From Synechococcus sp. MW101C3 (GTDB lineage: Bacteria > Cyanobacteriota > Cyanobacteriia > PCC-6307 > Cyanobiaceae): a DNA stretch of 64,000 bases. Position 1 is the stretch's first letter. Every line of letters begins with the position of its first letter. Positions 17,350 through 25,859 of this stretch are shown one piece after another. The stretch is taken from contig NZ_NQKX01000001.1 in the NCBI RefSeq assembly GCF_002252635.1, forward strand, positions 124,001 to 188,000, written 5' to 3'. Made by a program: the position numbers and the translations under genes. Below the pieces are notes generated by a model. The model was not told the DNA's origin, ran no database searches, and worked only from the letters and a program-made list of their open reading frames with translations.

Positions 17350-18876
17350 CTACCCCGCCTTTGGTGGGGTTTTTCTTTGGAGACGTTCTGCCAGAGCAGC
17401 ATGCACCTCGCAGACTACTCCGTCCCAGGAATTGATTGTTTGCTGACGAAAGAGCCGTGCAGTGGGGTAGAATGGGGAATAGGAAATGTTGCAATGCCAA
17501 TACCAGATCAGGCCACGGCCTGCGGGCAAGAGCACCCAGCATTCCTTGCCTAGAGCGCAGGCCAGATGGGCTGTCACATTGCTGATCGTGATCACCAGAT
17601 CGCAACAATCGATCACACTCGCAAGGGAATTGATGTCCTGGCGCTTGTTGATCGCTGGGTCAATCATCGGGAGAACAGCCTGCTTGTTGAAGCCCTCAAT
17701 CTCTTCAGCGGTTGTATCGTATTGAAGGTTGATGAGCTGAAGGCGAGAATCTCTCGCCATAGGCAGAAACAGCGAAAGCTCGATGGATTTGAAAGCACCT
17801 ACACGTGGCCGGATGCTTTTCCATGCCAATCCAATGCGTAGCGGTGAAAGGCCTGCGCTAGAGGAGGTGAGCTGGTGCGCGAATCTGGCCGTAGTGGCAG
17901 GTTCGCTCTGCAGATAGCGGGGGGGGAATGCTGGTGTGCTGCGGTACGCGCCTACGAATTCGCCAAGAGAGCCCATCGGCAACGCGTGGGTCACGCCGAA
18001 ATCGTTGGGCGACTCACCCAGGGGGATAATGATGGCTCCAGGTAGGCTGCGACGGCATAGTGCTAATAATCTTGGCTCCACTTCGGCCACGAAGGGCTGC
18101 CCGGTGGCCATCAGGCAGCGAAGCCAGCCGAAGTAGAGAATCTCATCGCCTAGGCCCTGTTCTCGCCAGATCAATACAGGTGTCGAGATCGGCTCGCCAG
18201 TCCAGAGTGGCAAATCCTGATGGCGCTCAACGTCTCCAGTGTCACTAGCAAATCGCCAGGCAAAATCTTGCCATGCCTCTTGATAGTACATGCAGGCTAA
18301 CTTCGCCATGCCGCGATAGGCAAGTTGGTTGGCATTGGAGGGATCCAACCGAAGCCCGTCTGTGAAGGCGGTGATGGCATCACCCATGCGTCCAAGCTGA
18401 GCTAGCACTAAGCCGTGAATTTCGTGGGTGCGCGGCTGCTGGGGATCCTGCTGTACCGCACGCTCCGCGTGCAAGAGTGCTTCATTCATGCGGCCTTGGT
18501 CACTCAAAGCCTGTGCAAGGCCTACCAATCCGTTGCTGAGCTCTGGGGCTAAGGTGATCACCTGGGAATACGCTGCTTCGGCGGAATCAGGTTCACCTGC
18601 TTTGATCAATAGATCACCCAAGCGGATCAACATGGAGATATTGGTGCCATCCAGCAGCACTGCAAACTGCATGGATTCGATGGCCCGATCCAGTTGTCCC
18701 TTGGCTTCCAACAAGTGGGACATGGCCACGAGCAAATCAGGAGTGGCCCCACTTGCAGCCAACTGAGCATCTAGGGCCACAAGTGTTGCATCGATCTGCT
18801 CAGGATCGGTTAGATCAACATCAATCTTGTGCGTGTATTCAATGGAGGGATCTACTTGGTACTGGGGAGAACTCAT
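17350..18876 (-). CDS. TPR protein with C-terminal glycosyltransferase-like domain
   Basis: 508 residues. Residues about 40-215 are tandem TPR helices (repeats with pattern ALL-A-RA-Q-DP). The C-terminal half, from LPLWTGEPISTPVLIWREQG to the end, resembles the GT-B domain that often follows TPRs in cyanobacterial and proteobacterial proteins (GT9/GT41-like): GLAWKS, then a DCCDLVITISNVTAHLACAL segment and WYWHCNISYSPFYPTARLFRQ near the end. Such proteins are thought to act in glycan or protein glycosylation. Its place next to a pilin suggests pilin or surface glycan modification, which is inference. GC is lower than the core genes. Confidence 0.75.
   Translation of the reverse strand: MSSPQYQVDPSIEYTHKIDVDLTDPEQIDATLVALDAQLAASGATPDLLVAMSHLLEAKGQLDRAIESMQFAVLLDGTNISMLIRLGDLLIKAGEPDSAEAAYSQVITLAPELSNGLVGLAQALSDQGRMNEALLHAERAVQQDPQQPRTHEIHGLVLAQLGRMGDAITAFTDGLRLDPSNANQLAYRGMAKLACMYYQEAWQDFAWRFASDTGDVERHQDLPLWTGEPISTPVLIWREQGLGDEILYFGWLRCLMATGQPFVAEVEPRLLALCRRSLPGAIIIPLGESPNDFGVTHALPMGSLGEFVGAYRSTPAFPPRYLQSEPATTARFAHQLTSSSAGLSPLRIGLAWKSIRPRVGAFKSIELSLFLPMARDSRLQLINLQYDTTAEEIEGFNKQAVLPMIDPAINKRQDINSLASVIDCCDLVITISNVTAHLACALGKECWVLLPAGRGLIWYWHCNISYSPFYPTARLFRQQTINSWDGVVCEVHAALAERLQRKTPPKAG
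17352..17375 (+). terminator. Rho-independent terminator of the pilin gene
   Basis: ACCCCGCC, a TTT loop and GGTGGGGT form a GC-rich hairpin followed directly by TTTTTC. It terminates the pilin/minisatellite transcript. Its left arm also overlaps the stop codon of the convergent TPR gene (17350-17352). Confidence 0.88.
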
Positions 18877-19195
18877 CGTGTAGTGGCTGCTGTGAAGCGA
18901 TTGTACTTGTCGTGTCCTGATCTGATGGCTGATGCTGGAACGGTGCTCCCCGCTCTGTGTAGAGAGCCTCCAAGCCGCATGCCACTCAAAAGTACTGCTG
19001 CAGGGACTCTCAAAATCTCATTCTTGCTCTGGATGCTCTCTTCGCATCCAATCAGGCAACGAAGGCACATTGATAGGCTGTAACCTGATTTGTCTGATTG
19101 CCCCATCTTGGTCTTGCTGGCCAACAGCCTGGAATTGTTGAGGGCATCAAGAGGTAACCAGATAGTGACGCCAGCTTGGCTGAAAGGTCGCTGGC
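18877..19195. other. Intergenic region in the low-GC island, no gene supported
   Basis: About 320 bp between the TPR gene start and the next methyltransferase. Open frames on both strands have no recognisable features. It presumably carries the divergent promoters. No repeat or hairpin stands out. Confidence 0.4.
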
Positions 19196-19915
19196 GTGAC
19201 ACCTAAGATCGCTGCACCATTATTGAATGGCCACTGCGAGTATGTTGTAGGATCATTAGAGGTTGTGATTTCTGGCGTGGCAACAGACAAGCAGCTTGAG
19301 CTTACTGCCATGTATGCGGTGATGGCGCGTGAAGGAGTTAACCGCGGGCAAGGGGCCGGCATCGCTAGTGACTTTTCCTTGATGAATATCCGCTTGTTCA
19401 AGGAGATGGTCGCTCCTTTGTTCCTGCAGCATCGAATCAAATCTGTCTTGGATTATGGGTCCGGGAATACGAGTTGGGATGCGGAGGGATTCAGCGGTAA
19501 CCAATCAGCTAAAGAATTCTTTGGCGTTGAAACGGTGTGGCGTTTTGAGCCGGGTCTTGGCGTGGATGAACGGCAGCCAGCAGAAGCGGTGGTTTGTTTC
19601 GATGTTTTAGAGCATGTTTTCTTGGCTGATGTCTCGAGCGTAGTGTGGGATCTTTTCTCCTATGCGCAGAAGCTCCTTGTTGTGAATGTTGCTTGCTATT
19701 CTGCTCGATCGCTACTTCCCAACGGTGAGAATACTCACATCACAGTACGGCCTCCGCTTTGGTGGAAGGGTGTGTTTGATGCGGTTGCGCCAGCATTCCC
19801 AGATGTGGTTGTGTGTTTGTATGCATCAACTGAATTCGCAAAGGCTCAGCTTTTCGCGCCCGCTTCGCCGGCTGATTGGCTTTCAGCGCCAGGGTTTACG
19901 AGGCCGCTTTCTTAG
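19196..19915 (+). CDS. Class I SAM-dependent methyltransferase-like protein
   Basis: 239 residues from a GTG at 19196; an internal ATG at about 19310 is an alternative start. Motif I reads SVLDYGSGNTSWD and the post-strand-4 segment is VVCFDVLEHVFLADVSSVVW, typical of the small methyltransferases found among sugar and polysaccharide genes. It lies between the TPR/glycosyltransferase-like gene and the FkbM fusion, all in the lower-GC island between two pilin genes, so a role in surface-glycan or pilus modification is likely but unproven. Confidence 0.65.
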   Translation: MTPKIAAPLLNGHCEYVVGSLEVVISGVATDKQLELTAMYAVMAREGVNRGQGAGIASDFSLMNIRLFKEMVAPLFLQHRIKSVLDYGSGNTSWDAEGFSGNQSAKEFFGVETVWRFEPGLGVDERQPAEAVVCFDVLEHVFLADVSSVVWDLFSYAQKLLVVNVACYSARSLLPNGENTHITVRPPLWWKGVFDAVAPAFPDVVVCLYASTEFAKAQLFAPASPADWLSAPGFTRPLS

Positions 19916-20089
19916 TGGGGAATGGCGATTATCTTTTCGATGAGTTTAGAATGTGGATGTCTATTCTGCTGTGGCGATGATGAGGAAGCTTTCAGTGATT
20001 ACAACGTAGATCGATGCCATGCCCATCTCTGCATCCGTGCAACGTTGCTATTTCCGATTTTCGTTCAAATAGCTCCATTGCATCGAGTC

Positions 20090-21649
20090 TTACTTGGTCA
20101 GGCGAATATTGTTGATCAGCAAGTTTCGTTCGGGGCTCCCATCCCGTATCGGTTCCACTCCGTGAAAGGAAGAGTCGGTTTTAGGAATGAGAACAAGGCG
20201 ATTTGGAATGTAATCGATAGTTGCAACTCGCTCAAAGTCATCATGGCTGTGGTGCTTAAGTCCAGAGCAAGACATTCCTTCGTATTTTGGCTTATAGAGA
20301 GACGTTCCGAGATGACGCATTGAATCATCACTCGGAAGGTAGAAGAGGAATGATATCAGCCTGTGAGGTGCATCTGTGTGAGGACCAATCGCGTAGCTTG
20401 TTTGATCTGAAACAATCAGTGCATCGCTACTAAGTAGCACCGAGCTTTGTGTTTCGGTATAAAGTGCCTCAAGCCGGGGGCGCACGTAAGGCTCTAGATA
20501 GTCAATGGATGAACTGATGAATTCCGGATGATAGAGCCATGCAGCAAACTCGCTCCAGAAGTCAAACTGCTTCTGGCTTAGCCGTGAGAATCCCAGTTTG
20601 TTAAACAGCACGATATGCCTCTTTTCGTAAGATCCACCTATTGTTCTTCCCGTAGAAGACAGTGGTATTAGTTGCTCTGGCAGTGGAAAGTTGTTGAGGA
20701 TTTCTTGGTAGTAATCTTCTGGAAACACGTTGTCAACAATGCTAACTGGAAAGGGATCGGTCTTAATGTTAGTGAGCCTAATCTGCTTTAGCACATACTC
20801 CCTCACCTGTTTGCCACGGTTGGTTTGGGTGCATAGAACTGGCGCTTCATCGACAGTTTGGATTAACTGCTGAATGTGAACACTCTCCTTGCTTCGAGTG
20901 AAGATCCATTCGCCAACCCCCTGAAAAGGCCCTTCCTTTCGGCTGGCCTGCTTCACCTGCGCTTCGTCGATTTCAAAGCCAAGCGCTGAGAGAGCAAAAA
21001 CAATTTCCAGATGTTCTGGGAGATTTGGATTGATCTCAACGATCAACGAACGAACACTGGAATCGTTGAGTGTTTTTGAAGCTCCTAGTAGAACTTTGTG
21101 TTCAAACCCATCAACGTCAATCTTAATGTGATTAGGTGTGGGGATGGCGCCTGATTCGACTGCCTGATCGATGGTTATCGCATAGGCGCCTTGGGTAAAG
21201 CCTGACTGTCTTGGTCGCAGGTCAAACCCAACTTCTTCTCCGAGTGAGTGGCAGGAGCCGCCAGTCTCAAATCTTGAAAGATAGAGCGGATTGAACCCAC
21301 TTTGATCCGAGCAGGCGAGACAATAGGCTTGAATGCGATCGCTTGCTTGATTTTCGAAGATGTTCCAGTTTAGCAATGCGTAATTCTGTGATTCAGGCTC
21401 AAATGAGTAGACTCTGGCTTCTTGGTAAATCGCAGCAAACAATGAATACATTCCAATGTTTGCCCCAACATCAAACAAAATCTCATTCTGTTTTATCTGG
21501 CAAAGCCACTTGATCGTGGAAGGCTCTTTGGATAAGAGCGTATTCACTCTCCAGAGCGCTGTGGCATTGGGAGTGCAGTATCTGATCGTTTTGCCTTGCC
21601 ATGTGAACGTTTCAACTCGTTGGGCTGTCTCTAATGGTGTTGGCCCCAT
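20090..21649 (-). CDS. FkbM-family methyltransferase fused to a 2OG-Fe(II) oxygenase-like domain
   Basis: 519 residues. The N-terminal half (about 1-260) is an FkbM methyltransferase: LFDVGANIGMYSLFAAIY near residue 58 and KIDVDGFEHKVLLGAS near 175. The C-terminal half (about 300-519) looks like a prolyl-4-hydroxylase-type 2OG-Fe(II) domain: HTD at about 424-426, the distal His in SSFHGVEP at about 496 and an Arg at about 508 that could bind 2-oxoglutarate. The pair suggests O-methylation and hydroxylation of one substrate, perhaps a sugar or an amino-acid side chain on a glycan or peptide. It lies in the low-GC island with other transferases and pilins. The start at 21649 fits the family. 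Confidence 0.75.
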   Translation of the reverse strand: MGPTPLETAQRVETFTWQGKTIRYCTPNATALWRVNTLLSKEPSTIKWLCQIKQNEILFDVGANIGMYSLFAAIYQEARVYSFEPESQNYALLNWNIFENQASDRIQAYCLACSDQSGFNPLYLSRFETGGSCHSLGEEVGFDLRPRQSGFTQGAYAITIDQAVESGAIPTPNHIKIDVDGFEHKVLLGASKTLNDSSVRSLIVEINPNLPEHLEIVFALSALGFEIDEAQVKQASRKEGPFQGVGEWIFTRSKESVHIQQLIQTVDEAPVLCTQTNRGKQVREYVLKQIRLTNIKTDPFPVSIVDNVFPEDYYQEILNNFPLPEQLIPLSSTGRTIGGSYEKRHIVLFNKLGFSRLSQKQFDFWSEFAAWLYHPEFISSSIDYLEPYVRPRLEALYTETQSSVLLSSDALIVSDQTSYAIGPHTDAPHRLISFLFYLPSDDSMRHLGTSLYKPKYEGMSCSGLKHHSHDDFERVATIDYIPNRLVLIPKTDSSFHGVEPIRDGSPERNLLINNIRLTK

Positions 21650-22515
21650 TGTGTGATCGCGATTCTTTGCTTATATCTTAGCAATGCCCCGTTGATTTGA
21701 GTAATTTGCCTGGCCGCTCCTAGGCTCATCTTCCGTGCTGTGCTGTGCTATCCGCAGGCCCAGTCTCACCATGAAACATGGCTGCTCTGTTCCTTGCAGT
21801 GTTTCGGCGATGTCTTCGTCCTTCTTGGTGTTCTTCAGGATGAAGGCGTTGCGAGGTGTGCCCCCTTCGCACTTCCTTGGTGTGTGATCAATGAGCATAG
21901 TTGAAATCAGTTGAAGGTCTTTGCTGTTGTGCTAGTAAAACTAGCCTACGGAATTAGGCGAAGAGAGGCATGGTTGCTGCAATGTGGCTGGTTCGCTCAA
22001 GTGCTCCTTTCTGTTGTCGTCTTACGTTCACTTGGATGATCTGCCTAGGTAACTTCTTCGCCTTCGTGCGAAACTGAATGGCGTTTGCGTGATCGGCGCA
22101 GAGTTGATCGATCTTCTGTTTGGGAATGGGCAGAGGACTTGCCTGGCTGGGGTGCTCAGGCTCAGCCTAGGTTGTGGATTGCTCGTGAGCCTTCACTGCA
22201 TCGCTTTAGGTGTATTGGTGGGTTGTGTATTCTCTTGCCTCCCAGATCGAGGGCTTGGTTGTTTCAGTGTGTTTGCCACTTTCCGAGGTCTCTTTCACGA
22301 GAAGCGTGGATTCCTTGGGCAAGGATGCAGGTTATGGCTTGCACGCCCCAGCCTTCGATTCGGCCATCAAGTTGAGCGCCATTGGATGCTTAGAGCCTGC
22401 CCGTCGTAGTGGACGGCCAACTCAGTGGGAGTGCTCTGGGTTGTGTTCACTGGCTGACGGTCAGTGCGTAAGCGCTTTCCAGCCTTAAACTTAACCATTG
22501 CTTAGCCCGCTGCCT
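21650..22515. other. Long non-coding stretch of the low-GC island, no gene supported
   Basis: About 870 bp. Short open frames occur on both strands (for example 21671-21898 minus, 75 codons, and 22089-22409 plus, 106 codons) but none shows a recognisable domain, a good ribosome binding site or cyanobacterial codon use. It may contain decayed genes. No tRNA, repeat array or transposase remnant was recognised. Confidence 0.4.
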
Positions 22516-22773
22516 GTGCCCGTCTGGCTCACCCTGCTCCTGCTCTCCGTGTCCGCCATCCTCTGGCTGTCGGGTTCCGGCAACCGCGACGACGTGATCG
22601 GTCTGCTGGAGCGGATCCTTTCGGTGGCCGCCCTGTTGGTGGTGGTGATGGTGGGCCGTGGGGTGCCTTTGGAGATCGCCGGTGTGATGCTGGCCATCTG
22701 GCTGCCCCGTGCCCGTGCCGACCAGGCGCCGCCGCCGATCCCCCACCGCGACGATGTGCTGATTCCGTTCTGA
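22516..22773 (+). CDS. Small hypothetical membrane protein
   Basis: 85 residues from a GTG at 22516; a TTG at 22498 is in frame. Two hydrophobic segments, VWLTLLLLSVSAILWL near the start and a second around residues 35-65, are followed by a polar Pro-rich tail, so it is probably a two-TM inner- or thylakoid-membrane protein. High GC, unlike the island to its left, suggests it belongs to the core. It converges on trmH with a 36-bp gap. No family is recognised. Confidence 0.5.
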   Translation: MPVWLTLLLLSVSAILWLSGSGNRDDVIGLLERILSVAALLVVVMVGRGVPLEIAGVMLAIWLPRARADQAPPPIPHRDDVLIPF

Positions 22774-22809
22774 TGCCCTGCTGAACCCATCGCTCAGCAC
22801 GTAACGCGC

Positions 22810-23499
22810 TCAATGGCGCATCTTCACGGTGCGCGGCAAAGCTTCGGTGATGGTGCCCTCGGCATCGAGCGGGGGATAGGGCCGCCCCTGCTGCCGGCAC
22901 CAGTGCGCCACCTCCGGGTAGGCCCACTCGAACAGCAACTCCCGGCGCCGCTCCGCCGGCACCCCTTCGCCGGCCGTGGGCAGCAGCCCGGCCGCCTGCC
23001 GCTGGCGCAGCGCCTCGAACAGCAGCACCGCCGCCGCCACCGACACGTTCAGTGACTGCACCATGCCGCCCATCGGCACGAACAGTGCCTGGTCGACCGC
23101 CGCCGCCGTGGCCTCGCCCAGGCCCCATTTCTCCGCCCCCAGCGCGAAGGCCGTGGGGCCGGTGAAGTCGCAGCTGCGGTAATCCACCGCATTCACCCCC
23201 AGGTGAGTGCCGTACACCTTGAAGCCCTGCTGTTGCAACGCTGCCACGGCATCGGCGCCGCTGGCATGCGGGCGCAGGGCCACCCACTTCTGGCTGCCGC
23301 GGGCGGTGTCGTTGAAGGTGCGGGTGCGGCCCGCCAGGCTCACCGCATGGGCCTCCAGCACCCCCACGGCATCACAAGTGCGCAGCACCGCCGAAAGGTT
23401 GTGCGGTTTGTCCACCGCCTCCAGCAGCACCGTGAGGTCCGCCATGCGGCGGTTCAGCACGGCCTGGAGCCGTTCGAAGCGTCGGGGGAGCAGGGGCAT
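22810..23499 (-). CDS. trmH: tRNA (guanosine-2'-O-)-methyltransferase TrmH (SpoU family)
   Basis: 229 residues. The SpoU motifs are present: EAVDKPHNLSAVLRTCDAVG (motif 1), ALGAEKWGLG (motif 2) and VPMGGMVQSLNVSVAAAVLL (motif 3, part of the trefoil knot that binds SAM). A C-terminal extension typical of TrmH follows. It methylates the 2'-O of G18 in the D-loop of tRNAs. A deleted relic of the same gene lies at 24410-24541, on the other side of the second pilin gene. Confidence 0.93.
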   Translation of the reverse strand: MPLLPRRFERLQAVLNRRMADLTVLLEAVDKPHNLSAVLRTCDAVGVLEAHAVSLAGRTRTFNDTARGSQKWVALRPHASGADAVAALQQQGFKVYGTHLGVNAVDYRSCDFTGPTAFALGAEKWGLGEATAAAVDQALFVPMGGMVQSLNVSVAAAVLLFEALRQRQAAGLLPTAGEGVPAERRRELLFEWAYPEVAHWCRQQGRPYPPLDAEGTITEALPRTVKMRH

Positions 23500-23751
23500 G
23501 GGCGACGGCTGTTACCGCTTCAGTTCAGCATCCGATTGAGGCGGCTGGCCTCTGCGGACTACTGCCTCCCATGAAGGTGCCGGCCAGTTGAGGTCTGAAG
23601 GGTGACAGGCCCGCTCCTGATGGCATGGACATTCAGATGGACAATGGAGCTTGGTGAAGAATTGCATTTCGGATCAACCTGCTATCTCACTATGTGTAGA
23701 GCCCGATAGACTGCTAGCGTTCAGGTGCTGGGTAGGCCGGCATGGGGTCTG

Positions 23752-24177
23752 ATGAGCCTTTCCTTTGGAGCCAAGCTTGAGCTGAAAGCCTCTCTCCGGG
23801 CCCGGGATGGCATCGCTACAGCCTTCACGCTCGTTGAGTTGATGATTGTTGTGTCCATTGTGGGCGTCTTTTCTGCTGTGGCACTGCCCACTTACATCAA
23901 TGCCAGAAATGCCACTGCCGCCGGCGCCGTGGTGGGTGAAGCCGTCGGCTTCGCCAAAGAATGTGCCACAACTGCCGCTTCTGATGTGGACACTGGCATT
24001 ACACCGGGATCAACGAATGTCACCGTGGCTTGCACCACGGCTGGAGGCACTGTCACCGCCATGTTCACACCGGGCGCTGCCGGCATTCAGTGCCTTTCCT
24101 CCAGTTCTGCTGCAACCGACGGCACCGCTACGATCACGATCTCCGAGCGAGGCGTGATGACCTGCGCCTTCTCCTGA
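23752..24177 (+). CDS. Major-pilin-like type IV prepilin, paralogue of 16795-17229
   Basis: 141 residues from the ATG at 23752; a GTG at 23725 is in frame. The 24-residue leader ends TA and is followed by FTLVELMIVVSIVGVFSAVA, then PTYINARNATAAGA, matching the pilin at 16795 in leader length, the Ala at -1 and helix sequence. The C-terminal domains align but differ more. Several Cys probably form disulfides. It may be a variant major pilin. It is flanked by trmH on one side and a trmH relic on the other. Confidence 0.85.
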   Translation: MSLSFGAKLELKASLRARDGIATAFTLVELMIVVSIVGVFSAVALPTYINARNATAAGAVVGEAVGFAKECATTAASDVDTGITPGSTNVTVACTTAGGTVTAMFTPGAAGIQCLSSSSAATDGTATITISERGVMTCAFS

Positions 24178-24409
24178 TTGAATTCACTTGGCGTTTTCAT
24201 CATCTGCACAAGCCACTCATCGAATGGTGGTATGGGTTGTTTCCTAAGCAGGGCCCATCGTTAACCTTTGCGGCGGGGAACTACCCCTGAGAAGGGGCTG
24301 CCGCCCATGTGCAAACGCCGAATCCTTAGCCCGAGTTCAAGGCCAGGGTCGCGATGCAGTGATCCGTGGTCGCAAGACACTCGAGGAGATCACGGTCATT
24401 CACTCCATG

Positions 24410-24541
24410 CACCCCGGCGGCGCCGCGGTTGTGCGCCTGCAGCGCCACCCACCTCTGGCTGCCCTTGGCGGCGTCGTTGAAGGTGCGCAGCACTGCCGGG
24501 AGGTTGTGGGGTTTGTCCACCACCTCCAACAGCAACGTGCC
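24410..24541 (-). pseudogene. Deleted fragment of a trmH copy
   Basis: Read on the minus strand the fragment gives LLEVVDKPHNLPAVLR followed by TFNDAAKGSQRWVAL, which matches the start of TrmH at 22810-23499 except for an in-frame loss of 60 nt between short GTGCG direct repeats. Homology stops before the methyltransferase core and the frame runs into unrelated sequence. It abuts the 3' end of the next gene. It cannot encode a working enzyme and is a relic of duplication or of gene conversion. Confidence 0.8.
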
Positions 24542-24552
24542 CCGGCCTCGCT

Positions 24553-25692
24553 TCAGTTCAGCACCGGGTCCAGCCCCGGAATCACGGCGATCGCGTCGCT
24601 GCTGCTGCGTACCGCCACCCCGTCTCGCAACACGCGGAAGCGGCCGGCGTCCTGCATGCGGCGGCCATCGGCGCTGCGCGCTTCGATCGCCACCCGCCCA
24701 TCGCCGAAGAAGGCATAGGCGCTGCGGGCGCCATCAGCCCAGGCGAGCTGGTAGAAGGTTTGCCCTTCGGCGGTTTCGCCTCGGCTCAGCTGGCACGGGA
24801 TGGAGGCAGCTGCCTCCTCGTCGGGCCGTTTGAACAGGCAGAGCGTGGCGTCGCCAGCGTCATCCGGGGCCTGGGCGATCGGCGGCCTTGAAGGTGCCGG
24901 CTCCGCTGCCGAGGCGGGCGGCAGGTCTGCCAGGAATTCCCGCACCACCGCTGCGGAGATCGCGAAGTTGAGGCCCTCGCTGTCCCTGTACTTGAAGGTC
25001 GCCACCCCCGCCACGCAGTTGCCGGCATTCAGCACCGGACCGCCGGAGTTGCCTGGGTTGATGGCGGCATCCACCTGCAGGATCTCGTCGCTGTCGCGCA
25101 GGCTGCTCACCACGCCGCGGCTGAGGCTGAACTCCAGGCCTTTTGGGGCGCCGATCACGAACACCTCCTGCCCCACCGCCGACGGCTGGTCGGCGATGCG
25201 CAGCGGCTCACCCCGGGTGCCCTGCACCGCCAACAGGGCCAGATCGCTGCTGGGCGTGTCACCCCGACCGCGCGCCACCACCCGCGCCCCGTCGCTCTTG
25301 CCATCCACCCACTTCAGCCGCACCGTTTCGGTGCCGCGCACCACGTGGGCGTTGGTGATCAGGAACGTCTGGCCATCCTTATGGGCCACCACGAAGGCGC
25401 TGCCGATGCCGTCGCCGCGCGTCACCACGGCCACCCCCTGCTTGGCGCTGTTGAACACCTGCTCGGCGCTCTGGGTGCTGCTGCTGCAGCTCTGCCCCGC
25501 TGGGCCTGGGGCCGTGGCCGCCGCCGCCAGCTTTGGCGTGGGCGCGGTGGCATTGCTGCGCACCGCCGCGCAGCTGGAGAGCAGCAGCGCCAGGCCGGCG
25601 GCGCCCGCCGCCGCGGCGCTCCAGGAGCGGCGGCGAGGGGTCGGGGGCTGGTGCTGCTTCTGGTTGGGTGAGGGTTGGTGGGGGAAGGTCAT
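24553..25692 (-). CDS. Trypsin-like serine protease, probable lipoprotein (HtrA-related, no PDZ)
   Basis: 379 residues. A basic Pro-rich N-terminus, a hydrophobic stretch and the lipobox LLSSC (Cys41) indicate a secreted lipoprotein. The protease domain spans about 75-260, with the triad His116 (LITNAHVV), Asp150 (SSDLALLAV) and Ser216 (INPGNSGGP). Instead of a PDZ domain there is a linker and a C-terminal domain of about 100 residues with two Cys. Likely extracytoplasmic protein quality control or processing. A second HtrA-type gene begins at the right end of the window. Confidence 0.85.
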   Translation of the reverse strand: MTFPHQPSPNQKQHQPPTPRRRSWSAAAAGAAGLALLLSSCAAVRSNATAPTPKLAAAATAPGPAGQSCSSSTQSAEQVFNSAKQGVAVVTRGDGIGSAFVVAHKDGQTFLITNAHVVRGTETVRLKWVDGKSDGARVVARGRGDTPSSDLALLAVQGTRGEPLRIADQPSAVGQEVFVIGAPKGLEFSLSRGVVSSLRDSDEILQVDAAINPGNSGGPVLNAGNCVAGVATFKYRDSEGLNFAISAAVVREFLADLPPASAAEPAPSRPPIAQAPDDAGDATLCLFKRPDEEAAASIPCQLSRGETAEGQTFYQLAWADGARSAYAFFGDGRVAIEARSADGRRMQDAGRFRVLRDGVAVRSSSDAIAVIPGLDPVLN

Positions 25693-25859
25693 CGGGGCTG
25701 TCGTCAGGAGACGATCCAGGTCATGACTTCGTCCTACGCCGCCTGATTCCCCTGTCTCTCACTGGCCTCCGCACGCCTGATGACAGGATCTTCCCCTGCT
25801 GGCCTGCGGGGGGATCCTGTCACTGTTCGGCCCGGCTGGGCCGGTCAGAATCTCTGGCC

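Noticed and set aside
17226-17435. Small protein with RPAYT repeats over the minisatellite
   Set aside because: The repeat lies between a pilin stop and its terminator; the 15-bp unit simply stays open in several frames.
18873-19202. 109-codon minus-strand frame ending at the TPR gene start
   Set aside because: The stop overlaps the next ATG, but the sequence shows no domain or helix pattern and the start is unsupported.
21671-21898. 75-codon minus-strand frame
   Set aside because: No recognisable features; kept only as part of the gene-poor stretch.
22089-22409. 106-codon plus-strand frame with Cys and Leu
   Set aside because: Overlapping frames of equal quality and no family; probably chance.
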